The position numbers and the translations under genes were made by a program. Below the pieces are notes generated by a model. That model saw nothing but the letters and a program-made list of their open reading frames with translations. It ran no database searches and was not told the origin of the DNA. Shown one piece after another: positions 42,167-51,173 of a stretch of 64,000 nt of DNA. This DNA comes from Chromatiaceae bacterium (GTDB lineage: Bacteria > Pseudomonadota > Gammaproteobacteria > Chromatiales > Chromatiaceae), in contig JADKCI010000002.1 in assembly GCA_016714645.1 (NCBI GenBank), positions 558,001 through 622,000 of the forward strand, written 5' to 3'. Numbering within the stretch: the stretch's first letter is position 1; each line of letters begins with the position of its first letter.

Positions 42167-43120
42167 TCAAATGGTGAAGTCATCCAATGCCGAATCGAGA
42201 CCGGCCAGCTTCCGCGCCGGGGTCATATCCCCGCCACGGCTGGACAGGTCTTCGTAGCAGGGGGCGTCGGGGTTGTGATAGAGCAGCCCCACCGGAATAT
42301 GCGACTGGTCCTGGGCGATATCGCGGGCGCCGGCGAGGTCCGCGGGATCATGTTCGCGATGGTTGGGAAATTGGCGCGCCACGCCCTTGTCGATCGGGAT
42401 GCCGCGCTCATGGTTGAGCAGGAGGACGCGCGTGGGGTCCGCCAGCATCTCCTTGCCGTGGGCATCCGCGAACACCGGGCAGCGCTGGATGATGCGCACG
42501 AAGCCGAGTCCGCGGTGGCGATGGGCGGCCTTGAGCACCTCGTAGAGCAGCGGCGGGCTCCAGTCCACGACCTGGGCGACGAAGGAAACGTTGCTGATGC
42601 CGAGGGTGATGGTCAAGGGGTTCAAGGGGCCGAGGATGGCCCCAAGGGGGTGGGTGTTGGTCTTCATCCCCATTGGGGTGGTGGGCGAGGACTGGGCCTT
42701 GGTCAGGCCGTAGATGGAGTTGTCGAACACCATCACCGTCATGTCCATGTTGTAACGGATGGCATGGATCCAGTGGGCGGTGCCGATGGAGAAGCAGTCG
42801 CCGTCGCCGGTGGAGACCCACACATCCAGCTCCGGTCGGCGGGACTTGATGCCGCAGGCCACCGGCAGCGCGCGTCCATGAAGGCTGTGGAAGCCGAAGG
42901 TGCCCATGTAGTGGGGCAGCCGGCTGGAGCAGCCGATACCGGACACCGCCACCGTCAGCTCCGGGACCACCTGTTCGTCGCGCAGGAGCTTGTGCACCGC
43001 GGCGAGGATGCCGTGGTCGCCGCAGCCGGGACACCAGCGCGCCTCCCCGCCCGCGTAATCACCAATGGTGAAATAGCGCTCGAAGACCTCGTGCGACCAG
43101 TCCGCCTTGAGTCCAAACAT
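42167..43120 (-). CDS. korB: KorB, 2-oxoacid:ferredoxin oxidoreductase beta subunit
   Basis: A 317-residue TPP-binding subunit. Cluster cysteines are CPGCGDHG (30, 33), C64 in GIGCSSR, and QRCPVF near 208. The TPP/Mg motif GDGDCFSIG is at 105-113 with Asn in DNSIYGLTKAQSSPT. With KorA it interconverts 2-oxoglutarate (or a related 2-oxoacid), CoA and succinyl-CoA with ferredoxin. In the reductive direction it fixes CO2 onto succinyl-CoA. The gene overlaps korA by 1 bp. Confidence 0.94.
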   Translation of the reverse strand: MFGLKADWSHEVFERYFTIGDYAGGEARWCPGCGDHGILAAVHKLLRDEQVVPELTVAVSGIGCSSRLPHYMGTFGFHSLHGRALPVACGIKSRRPELDVWVSTGDGDCFSIGTAHWIHAIRYNMDMTVMVFDNSIYGLTKAQSSPTTPMGMKTNTHPLGAILGPLNPLTITLGISNVSFVAQVVDWSPPLLYEVLKAAHRHRGLGFVRIIQRCPVFADAHGKEMLADPTRVLLLNHERGIPIDKGVARQFPNHREHDPADLAGARDIAQDQSHIPVGLLYHNPDAPCYEDLSSRGGDMTPARKLAGLDSALDDFTI

Positions 43121-45012
43121 CAGTTGTTCCCCTCCAATGCCGCGAGGTGCTTCAGCAGAATCCGGTAAATCATTCCGGGCTGCAGCGGGTGCCCGTAGAC
43201 CGCCGACCAGCAGTCCACGTCGATCAGGGTTTGGGCGCGCAGCAGCCAGGCGAGTTGAGCGTAGCGCCGCGTTTCCCGGGTGATGAGCGGCGCCTGCGGG
43301 TCGTCGCTGTAATTGATCTCCACCGTCAGGACCTTGCGGAAGCGGAGAAAGATCTCTTTCAGCCCCGGCTCCATGGGGGAGAGAAAACGCAAATGGAGGG
43401 AGGAGACCTTATGGCCATCCGCCCGCGCCCGGTCTATCGCCTCCTCGATGGCACCCAAGGTGGAGCCCCAGCCTACCACCAGCAGATCGCCCTCGGCGTC
43501 GCCGTGGACGATCGGCGGCTTCAGGGTGCCGGCCAGGGCCGCTAGTTTGCGGCTGCGCATCTCGCAGCCGCGCTGGTTGGAGTCCGAGTCGTAGGCGACC
43601 TTGCTCTGCTTGGTGTGGGCCAGACCGGTCAGCACGTACTCGCCGCCCCGCATGCCGGGGATCGGGCGCGAGGAGAGCCCAGTTACATCGTCCCAGGCAT
43701 AGGGCGGGACGCTCTCGTCCCACTCGGATTGATCGATGGGAGGTGCCAGCCACTCGACGCAGGGCTCGGGCCGCGGATAGGGTTGCACGCCGGTGGCAAG
43801 GTTGGCGTCGGTCAGCAGCACCACCGGGGTACGGAAGGTCTCCGCCAGTCGCCGCGCCATGATCACGAAGTGGAGGCATTCCTCGATAGTGGCTGCGGCT
43901 ATCACCACCTTGGGCGCATCCCCTGGTTCGCCATACAGGGCGGCCAGGAGATCTCCCTGCTCGACCTTGGTGGGTAGACCGGTCGAGGGACCGCCGCGCT
44001 GCACCAACACCAGCACCAAGGGGATCTCCGCCATCACCGCCAGGGCCAGGTACTCGGTCTTCAGTGCTAGCCCGGGACCGGAGGTGATGGTACAGGCGGT
44101 CTTGCCGGCATAGGATGCGCCCAGGGCAAAGCCGATGGCGGCGATCTCGTCCTCCGCCTGGTGCACAAAGCCCCCTACCTTGTGGAAAAACTCCGCCAGG
44201 TAATGGGAGGCGGAGGTGGCGGGGGTGATGGGATACATGGCGACTAGTTCCATGCCCGCGGCCATGACACCCAGGCCGATGGCCTGGTTGCCATTGGTGA
44301 CGATGTATCTGCCACCGTGCCCGGGTCGGGGTGGAATCGTGTGGCAGATGTCGATCCGTTCCCGGGCAAATGCCGAGCCGGCGTCGAACAATCGTTGGTT
44401 GAGGCCGATAACCTTGTCGCCCTTACGGCGGAAGGTGTTGGCGATCTCGGCCCGAGCCATATCCAGGTCGCGGCTGAAGATGTGGCAAAGCATGCCCAAG
44501 ACGAACATGTTCTTGCCGCGTTGCGGATTGGACGTGACTTCCAAACAGGCTCGCTCGATGGGCAGTTCATGGACGACCAGACCGTTGGCGCGGAACTCCG
44601 CCACCGCCTTGGCATACTGCGCCCGGATCCCCTCCACCGGGTCCTCCCGCCACTTGTCCTCCAGCAACACGATCGCACCCTGCTTGTAGGCGCCACTGGC
44701 GATGCGCGAATAGAGCACCTGCTCATTGAAGGCAACCACCAAGTCGGCCTCGTCGCCCATGTTGGTGACGTATTTCGAGGCCAGACGGATGCGGATACCG
44801 CTCGCGCCGGCCGGTGAGCGGGCAGGCGGTTGGATCTCCGCCGGGATGATCTCCACGGTCCAGACCCCATTGCCCATACGGGCACTGATGATACCGAAGG
44901 TCTGGCCGGCCTTCTGCGCCCCCTCGCCCGAGTCGCTGACAATCTCGACGATATACTCGTTGATGGTCTGCGCCAGTGGGTAGCTTTTCGCTTCCTTCAT
45001 TTTGTCGCCCAT
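43120..45012 (-). CDS. korA: KorA, 2-oxoacid:ferredoxin oxidoreductase fused gamma-alpha subunit
   Basis: A 630-residue fusion: gamma domain (residues about 12-200, GQTFGIISARMGNGV replacing the usual GGQG start) and alpha domain (230-630). The pyrimidine-binding motif YPITPATS is at 260-267 and the catalytic-region acidic QAEDEIAA at about 285-292. KorA and KorB lack a delta (ferredoxin) subunit. 2-Oxoglutarate is the most likely substrate from the rTCA context; pyruvate cannot be excluded by sequence alone. Confidence 0.92.
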   Translation of the reverse strand: MGDKMKEAKSYPLAQTINEYIVEIVSDSGEGAQKAGQTFGIISARMGNGVWTVEIIPAEIQPPARSPAGASGIRIRLASKYVTNMGDEADLVVAFNEQVLYSRIASGAYKQGAIVLLEDKWREDPVEGIRAQYAKAVAEFRANGLVVHELPIERACLEVTSNPQRGKNMFVLGMLCHIFSRDLDMARAEIANTFRRKGDKVIGLNQRLFDAGSAFARERIDICHTIPPRPGHGGRYIVTNGNQAIGLGVMAAGMELVAMYPITPATSASHYLAEFFHKVGGFVHQAEDEIAAIGFALGASYAGKTACTITSGPGLALKTEYLALAVMAEIPLVLVLVQRGGPSTGLPTKVEQGDLLAALYGEPGDAPKVVIAAATIEECLHFVIMARRLAETFRTPVVLLTDANLATGVQPYPRPEPCVEWLAPPIDQSEWDESVPPYAWDDVTGLSSRPIPGMRGGEYVLTGLAHTKQSKVAYDSDSNQRGCEMRSRKLAALAGTLKPPIVHGDAEGDLLVVGWGSTLGAIEEAIDRARADGHKVSSLHLRFLSPMEPGLKEIFLRFRKVLTVEINYSDDPQAPLITRETRRYAQLAWLLRAQTLIDVDCWSAVYGHPLQPGMIYRILLKHLAALEGNN

Positions 45013-45210
45013 AATCTGCCCTCAATATGAACCGACGAGCGCGGTTACCCTGTGCATGGAATACGGCCTCGTCTGTCAGTAAACCCGCTAGCCAAGGCCG
45101 CCACCTATACCTTGGTCCCATCATCCAGGTCTTACGCCGAACTGCATGGCCCCGCCGCCGCCATCGCGCTGTGATGACCTTTCGTCAGGGCCCGCCGAGC
45201 AAGCCGTTAA

Positions 45211-46620
45211 TCATTTGCGCAGGTTGCCAAGCACCTCGTCCAGCATTTTCTTCGCATCGCCGAATAGCATCCGGTTGTTTTCCTTATAGAACAGCGGATT
45301 GTCCACGCCGGCATAACCCGATGCCATGGAGCGTTTCATGACGATGGAGGTCTTGGCCTTCCATACCTCAAGTACCGGCATCCCGGCGATCGGGCTGTTG
45401 GGGTCCTCCTGGGCGGACGGATTGACGATGTCGTTGGCGCCGATCACGATAGAGACGTCCGTCCGCGGGAAGTCCTGGTTGAGATCGTCCATCTCCATGA
45501 CGATGTCATAAGGCACCTTGGCCTCGGCCAAAAGCACGTTCATGTGACCGGGCATGCGACCGGCTACCGGATGGATGCCGAAGCGGACGTTCACCCCTTT
45601 CTCGCGCAGGAGCTTGGTGATCTCGTAGACGGTGTGCTGGGCCTGGGCTACCGCCATGCCATAACCGGGTACGATAATGATATTGCGGGCGTTGCGCAGC
45701 AGCTCGGCGGTCTCCTCCACACCAATGGGATTGACCTCGCCTTGGGGCGCCGCACCTGCCGCCGGGGTCGCACTCCCGCCGGTGCCGAAGCCGCCGGCGA
45801 TCACCGCGATGAAGTTGCGGTTCATCGCCCGGCACATGATGTAGCTCAGAATGGCACCGGAGGAGCCCACCAGCGCGCCGATGACGATCAAGAGGTCGTT
45901 GGAGAGCATGAAGCCGGTGGCCGCGGCCGCCCATCCCGAATAGCTGTTGAGCATGGACACTACCACGGGCATGTCGGCACCGCCAATGGCCATCACCATG
46001 TGGACGCCGAACAACAGGGCGAGCACCGACATGATGGCCAGCGGGACCAGCCCCGCCTGGGCGTTTTCGGCGCCGAGGAACACCCTGCCGGCGATCAGGA
46101 CGGCGACCAGCAGACTCAAGTTGAGCCAATGACGGGCCGGCAACAGCATCGGCTTACCCCCGATCTTGCCCGAAAGCTTACCGAAGGCGATCACCGAGCC
46201 GGAGAAGGTCACGGCGCCGATCAGGATGCCGAGAAAGATTTCGACCTCGTGGATGGTCTTTTCCGCGCCGGTGAAATGGGCAGAGGGGTCAATATAGTTG
46301 GCGAAACCCACCGTGCAGGCGGCCACGCCAACCAGGCTGTGCATCAAAGCGACCAACTCGGGCATTTGGGTCATCTTGACCCGAATGGCAGCGTATACCC
46401 CCACCGCACCGCCGATGGCCATGCCCGCCAGAATAACGGCGAAATTGGATACCCCGGTAACGCGGGGACCGGCCAGGGTGGCAAGGACCGCGATGGCCAT
46501 GCCGATCATGCCGAACAGGTTGCCCCGCCGCGAGGTCTCTGGGTTGCTCAATCCCCCCAAGCTGAGGATGAACAGGATGGCGGCGCCAATGTAGGCGGTG
46601 GTCATCAAACCTTCGTTCAT
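45211..46620 (-). CDS. pntB: PntB, NAD(P) transhydrogenase beta subunit
   Basis: A 469-residue subunit with eight or nine membrane helices and the C-terminal NADP(H)-binding domain III (VPGYGMAVAQAQHTVYEI, GIHPVAGRMPGHMNVLLAEAKVP, VIGANDIVNPSAQEDPNSPI). The enzyme uses the proton gradient to drive NADH to NADPH, the reductant needed for reductive carboxylation by NADP-Icd. pntA lies 14 bp upstream. A 198-bp gap without a gene follows before korA. Confidence 0.95.
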   Translation of the reverse strand: MNEGLMTTAYIGAAILFILSLGGLSNPETSRRGNLFGMIGMAIAVLATLAGPRVTGVSNFAVILAGMAIGGAVGVYAAIRVKMTQMPELVALMHSLVGVAACTVGFANYIDPSAHFTGAEKTIHEVEIFLGILIGAVTFSGSVIAFGKLSGKIGGKPMLLPARHWLNLSLLVAVLIAGRVFLGAENAQAGLVPLAIMSVLALLFGVHMVMAIGGADMPVVVSMLNSYSGWAAAATGFMLSNDLLIVIGALVGSSGAILSYIMCRAMNRNFIAVIAGGFGTGGSATPAAGAAPQGEVNPIGVEETAELLRNARNIIIVPGYGMAVAQAQHTVYEITKLLREKGVNVRFGIHPVAGRMPGHMNVLLAEAKVPYDIVMEMDDLNQDFPRTDVSIVIGANDIVNPSAQEDPNSPIAGMPVLEVWKAKTSIVMKRSMASGYAGVDNPLFYKENNRMLFGDAKKMLDEVLGNLRK

Positions 46621-46634
46621 GAGTCGGTGTTCCC

Positions 46635-48218
46635 TTATTTCCTGAACATGCGCAACATACGCTGAGTAACCCAGAAGCCGCCGAACATGTTGACGGCGGT
46701 CAACACGATGGCCAATCCCGCCAAGAGGGTGATAAGTGTTCCTGGGGAGCCGATCTGAATAAGGGCACCGATCACGATGATGCTGGAGATGGCGTTGGTC
46801 ACGCTCATTAGCGGAGTGTGCAGCGCCGGCGTGACGTTCCAGACCACCATGTAGCCGATGAAGCAGGCCAGCACGAATATCATGAAGTGGCCCAGGAAGG
46901 CCGCCGGGGCGTTGGCACCGAGAAAGCCGAAGACGATCGCCAACAGGGCCCCGGTGATCAGGGTGGACTTGACGGAGACAGGGCTACCGGCCCCGTGGCC
47001 GCCCGCCTTGGGGGCCGGGGTGGAGGGCGGGGCGGTGGTCGCCATCTGCTGTCGGGGCGGTGGGGCAGCGGAGAGCTTGGGCGGCGGGGGCGGCCAAGTG
47101 ATCGCGCCGTCCTTGATCACGGTTGTCCCCCGGATCACCTCGTCGTCCATGTTGACGTTGATCGTCCCATCCTTGGCGGGGCAGAGTTCCTCCAACAGGC
47201 GCACCAGGTTGGTGGAGTAGAGCTGGCTCGATTGGCGGGCCAGGCGGCTGGGCAGGTCGGCATAGCCGATGATGGTCACCCCGTGGCGTACCACCACTTG
47301 GTGGGGCACGGTTAGCTCGCAGTTGCCCCCCTGCTCGGCCGCCAGGTCCACGATCACCGAGCCGGGTTTCATGCTCTCCACCATCCCGGCCGTGATGAGC
47401 TTGGGGGCGGGCTTGCCGGGGATCAAGGCGGTGGTGACGATGATGTCGACCTCCATGGCCTGGCGGGCGGTCATCTCCTTCTGGGCTTTCTGGTAGTCCT
47501 CGCTCATGACCTTGGCGTAACCGCCCACGCCAGAGCCGTCCTCCCGAGAGTCGACGGTGACGAATTCGGCGCCCAAGCTTCTGACTTGGTCGGCCACCTC
47601 GGGGCGGGTGTCGAAGGCCCGTACGATAGCCCCCAGGGCGTTGGCCGCGCCAATGGCGGACAGGCCCGCCACGCCCGCGCCGATCACGAACACCTTGGCC
47701 GGTGGCACCTTGCCGGCGGCGGTCACCTGACCGGTGAAAAAGCGGCCGAAGTGGTGAGCCGCCTCGATCACTGCCCGGTAACCAGCAATATTGGCCATTG
47801 AGGAGAGGGCATCAAGCTTCTGGGCGCGGGAGATGCGGGGCACCGAGTCCATCGCCAGGACCGTCCCCTTGGTGGCGGCCAGATCTTGCATCAGCTCCGG
47901 ATTCTGGGCGGGCCAGATGAAGGAGATGAGGGTCTTGCCGGCTACGAGCAACGCGACTTCGCTGCACCCCAGGGTCGGGTGAGGCATGGGCGCGCGCACC
48001 TTAAGGAGGATGTCCGCGGCCTTCCATACCTCCCGCGGGCCGGCCGCCACCTCGGCCCCGGCCTCCCGATAGACGTCGTCGCCAATGTTAGCCTCCATGC
48101 CGGCGTCGCTCTCCACCACGACCGAAAAACCGAGTTTGATCAACTGCGCCACCGATTCCGGGGTGGCGGCTACCCGTCGTTCTCCTGGATAGACCTCTCT
48201 GGGGATGCCGATCTGCAT
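46635..48218 (-). CDS. pntA: PntA, NAD(P) transhydrogenase alpha subunit
   Basis: A 527-residue subunit. Domain I binds NAD(H): IGIPREVYPGERRVAATPE at the start, GAGVAGLSAIGAANALGA near 180, and RAFDTRPEVADQVRSLGAEF. A Pro-rich linker (PPPPPKLSAAPPPRQQ) leads to a four-helix membrane part fused at the C-terminus, as in E. coli PntA. A 170-bp gap without a gene separates it from aclA. Confidence 0.95.
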   Translation of the reverse strand: MQIGIPREVYPGERRVAATPESVAQLIKLGFSVVVESDAGMEANIGDDVYREAGAEVAAGPREVWKAADILLKVRAPMPHPTLGCSEVALLVAGKTLISFIWPAQNPELMQDLAATKGTVLAMDSVPRISRAQKLDALSSMANIAGYRAVIEAAHHFGRFFTGQVTAAGKVPPAKVFVIGAGVAGLSAIGAANALGAIVRAFDTRPEVADQVRSLGAEFVTVDSREDGSGVGGYAKVMSEDYQKAQKEMTARQAMEVDIIVTTALIPGKPAPKLITAGMVESMKPGSVIVDLAAEQGGNCELTVPHQVVVRHGVTIIGYADLPSRLARQSSQLYSTNLVRLLEELCPAKDGTINVNMDDEVIRGTTVIKDGAITWPPPPPKLSAAPPPRQQMATTAPPSTPAPKAGGHGAGSPVSVKSTLITGALLAIVFGFLGANAPAAFLGHFMIFVLACFIGYMVVWNVTPALHTPLMSVTNAISSIIVIGALIQIGSPGTLITLLAGLAIVLTAVNMFGGFWVTQRMLRMFRK

Positions 48219-48388
48219 TCTGTTTACTCTTGGCTAAAGATGTACCGAAATGATGCGTTGTCGTCTTGTAGGAATCGGGCTGGCGTGCGACGAAAGGGCG
48301 CCTTGGTGGAGGTGGCCGGCGCGGTCGGGGCTCATGACCAACCGCGGGGCCACGACTCGGCTGCCAAACCCCGAGGTTATCGCCGCGC

Positions 48389-51154
48389 CTAGCCTACGTA
48401 ACGACACGCGCTGGCTGCCGTGCGCGTATCCATGTTGCGACCCCGGTTGATATGGTCCTCGATCTCGGCGGCGGAGCCGCCGATGCGCCCGAAGAGGAAC
48501 ACGGTGAAGGCGGCCGATTCCAGCATGGAATCGCTGACCTGACCCGCCATGAAGGGCTCCCATAGCTTTCTCAGCAGGATGACGGCAATCACCGCATCCA
48601 CGTTAACGCAGTAGACATTGCTACTCACCCCCACCCTGCACAGGGCCTCGACGAGCTCATGGTAGAACTCGAGAAAGATGTTATAGGCCCCCCGTTTCTT
48701 GATGAGGTCGCGTACATAGACCTCCCGCGGGTCGAAGTTGATGTCCTTGCCGGCGAACACCGGATGGTTGACACAGGGGATCTTGGCGTAGGAAAGATTG
48801 CCTTCGGCCTTCGCCTCGGTCTTATAAGCCAGATAGTCCCGCGCGTATTTCGCGGCCATTCCGGCCAAGTCCAACCCGTGGTCGACACTGCCGGGGTTTT
48901 TCAGACCCACGTCGCGGAACTGGTTGATGAGGAAGGCCATGGCCTCAAAGCCGTTACCACCATGCGCATAGCCAGTGTGGGTGAGGAATCCCACGTACGC
49001 CTTGTTGATCTGTACCCGACCCGGTACCTCGGGGCCATCGGCGCTCACTGCCCCCTTGGGTCCCTGAGCGGAAATGGTGCCAGGGCCGTTGGTGGCGACC
49101 AGACCGATGAGGATCGAAAAGGTAAATAGGGCGCCCTCGTCCGGGCGATTACCGATCAGGCCCAGGTGGGCGCTCTCGGCGAAGCTCCATTGGTCCATGA
49201 GCTCCCGGTTGTCCACGCCACAGAAAGTGGTTGATTGCTGTCTCTCGCCGGACACCGCCGAACCGACCAGGCAGCTAAAGATCCGCAGGTGCCAGGGTAG
49301 GTTAAGTAGGGTCGTGACCGACAGCCGTTTGCTCATCAGGGGAATCCACGCCAGGTGGCAGGCAATCGCCGCCAGCACTACCTGTCCGCGGACGGATTTA
49401 CCGGTGCGCTCGGCAAGGGCCTCGAGAAAGCTGATGAAGACCGACTTGGCCGAACGGGCGCGCACGGCGGCCAACATGCCGCTGCCCCGCTCGGAGGGCT
49501 CCTCCGAGAGGAGAATGCTCGCGATCTCGCTGATTTCGAGAGTCTGTTCCAGTTGCGGCCCGAAGTCGAAGGAAACATCTTCGGGGTCGAATTGGCGCGC
49601 CTTGCGAAATAGATCCAACAGAGTCTGCGCCGCCTGGCGGGAGTGGGCGACGTTATGGGGACCCAAGATCGAGATGGCCGCCGCCAATACGGTGTTGGGG
49701 CTGTTGCCCCCGGCTCGGGCCGCGTCCGCGGCCGCTAGCATGGGGGTGCCGTGCTGGTTGATGAAGGCGTTGAGGGCCACATTGGCCAGCGCGCAACCGG
49801 TCGCGTCCGGGTACTCCCGCAGCAGCGCCAGCATGAGGTTGCTCTCGAAGGACTTGGTCGCCATCTCCAGCACGCTCACGCCGTGCAGGCGGCTGACCTG
49901 GGTCTCGGGATCCATCTGGGAGGCGCCCGAGGCGTCCTTCATGGTCTGGCGCGGGAACACAGCGCCGACCTGTTCGGCCAGGCGGGCGATCTGCCGGTTG
50001 TAGGGTGCAATAGCCGCCACCACCGGCAGGTCCAGCTTCTCGGGCAGATCGAACTTGTTGTCGCTGGCAAACCAGCACTTGAGGGACAGGTCGCCTCTGG
50101 GCGCGAAGTCGGGCTCGATCCCATGCAGGCGCATAACGGCCGTCATGGCCTCCGGGATGTAGCCGATGTTGGTGACCACGGCCCCTTTTTCGGTGTAGAC
50201 GGGGTGCTCGGGCGTATAGACGTGGGATACGCCCAGCTTCTCCATGAACCAGCGTTCCTTTTCGGCCGCATTGTCGCCGCTGCCGGCGATGGCGCCGGCA
50301 TGCCCGCAGGCGCGAGTTAGCTTGTCCTTCCAGCGGCCGACGATGCAGGCGATGACCGGCTTTTGAAACTCCAGGGTCCGTTCATAGTAACCGCCTGGCT
50401 CGATGTACATCACGGCGGCCTGACTGCGCGGGTCGTGGTGGAAGGCGTTGACGAACTCCCGGGCGGCGAAGTGGATGTAGACATCCTTTCCCGATGACAG
50501 CGAGACGGTGGTACCCCAGCCGGCGCTCAGCAAATAGGTGGCGATAGTGGTGGTGAAGTTGCCGGAGTTGGAATAGAGGGCGACGGTACCGGCGACTAAA
50601 GATTCCTCGGGGGCATCGCCGCCTAGGGCGCCGCCGATGCGCACATGGTGATGGGCGTCCGCGATCCCCAGGCAGTTGGCGCCGAACACATCGACGCCCT
50701 GCTGTTGGCAGTATTGGCGGATGACCCGCGAGTCCGCCAGCGGCACCTTTTCGGTGAGAATCACGATCTTATTGATCTCCGGATTCACCCGGACCGCCTC
50801 GATCACGGCGTCCTTGACCCCGGCGGGGGGCATGTAGACCACGGCTACGTTGAAGTGGTGGCCGGCCTGCAGGGCCTCGGCCACGTTGTTGTAGACGGGG
50901 ATGTCGCCGATCTGGGTCTTCAGCGTGGTCCCGCTGCGCCCGGGCATGGTGCCGCAGACGATGTTGCCGCCAGAGTAGACGTGGCTGACCGGCGTCACCT
51001 TCTGGCTCTCACTGCCCAGGATGTTGAGGACACAGACTCGGTCCTCCGCGACGGCGATCTGCTCCAAGGAATCGATGCCGACGTAAAATTGCTTGAACGC
51101 CGCGACCCCGTGGGGGTGTACCTGGTATCGGGCGGCATCTTCTGTCTTATTCAT
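48389..51154 (-). CDS. aclA: ATP-citrate lyase large subunit (CoA ligase plus citrate synthase-like), long type
   Basis: A 921-residue subunit that with AclB cleaves citrate with ATP and CoA to acetyl-CoA and oxaloacetate, the defining step of the rTCA cycle. Residues 1-350 are a succinyl-CoA synthetase alpha-like part: SNSGNFTTTIATYLLSAG near 195 and the phospho-His H285 in RACGHAGAIAGSGDNA. Residues 380-921 are citrate synthase-like, with THTGYAHGGNGFE, VNHPVFAGKDINFDPR (His797) and CVNVDAVIAV (Asp853). It is about 300 residues longer than AclA of green sulfur bacteria (about 610). The citrate-synthase part is oversized. ATG 51154 has GAGGAG upstream; aclB ends 19 bp before it. Confidence 0.9.
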   Translation of the reverse strand: MNKTEDAARYQVHPHGVAAFKQFYVGIDSLEQIAVAEDRVCVLNILGSESQKVTPVSHVYSGGNIVCGTMPGRSGTTLKTQIGDIPVYNNVAEALQAGHHFNVAVVYMPPAGVKDAVIEAVRVNPEINKIVILTEKVPLADSRVIRQYCQQQGVDVFGANCLGIADAHHHVRIGGALGGDAPEESLVAGTVALYSNSGNFTTTIATYLLSAGWGTTVSLSSGKDVYIHFAAREFVNAFHHDPRSQAAVMYIEPGGYYERTLEFQKPVIACIVGRWKDKLTRACGHAGAIAGSGDNAAEKERWFMEKLGVSHVYTPEHPVYTEKGAVVTNIGYIPEAMTAVMRLHGIEPDFAPRGDLSLKCWFASDNKFDLPEKLDLPVVAAIAPYNRQIARLAEQVGAVFPRQTMKDASGASQMDPETQVSRLHGVSVLEMATKSFESNLMLALLREYPDATGCALANVALNAFINQHGTPMLAAADAARAGGNSPNTVLAAAISILGPHNVAHSRQAAQTLLDLFRKARQFDPEDVSFDFGPQLEQTLEISEIASILLSEEPSERGSGMLAAVRARSAKSVFISFLEALAERTGKSVRGQVVLAAIACHLAWIPLMSKRLSVTTLLNLPWHLRIFSCLVGSAVSGERQQSTTFCGVDNRELMDQWSFAESAHLGLIGNRPDEGALFTFSILIGLVATNGPGTISAQGPKGAVSADGPEVPGRVQINKAYVGFLTHTGYAHGGNGFEAMAFLINQFRDVGLKNPGSVDHGLDLAGMAAKYARDYLAYKTEAKAEGNLSYAKIPCVNHPVFAGKDINFDPREVYVRDLIKKRGAYNIFLEFYHELVEALCRVGVSSNVYCVNVDAVIAVILLRKLWEPFMAGQVSDSMLESAAFTVFLFGRIGGSAAEIEDHINRGRNMDTRTAASACRYVG

Positions 51155-51173
51155 GTCGTTGTTCTCCTCGTCT

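Noticed and set aside
40722..42257. 511-codon plus-strand frame opposite orf840
   Set aside because: Antisense shadow; Gln/Gly/Val-rich with no recognisable domain, while the minus frame ends in an intact ferredoxin motif and overlaps rnfB.
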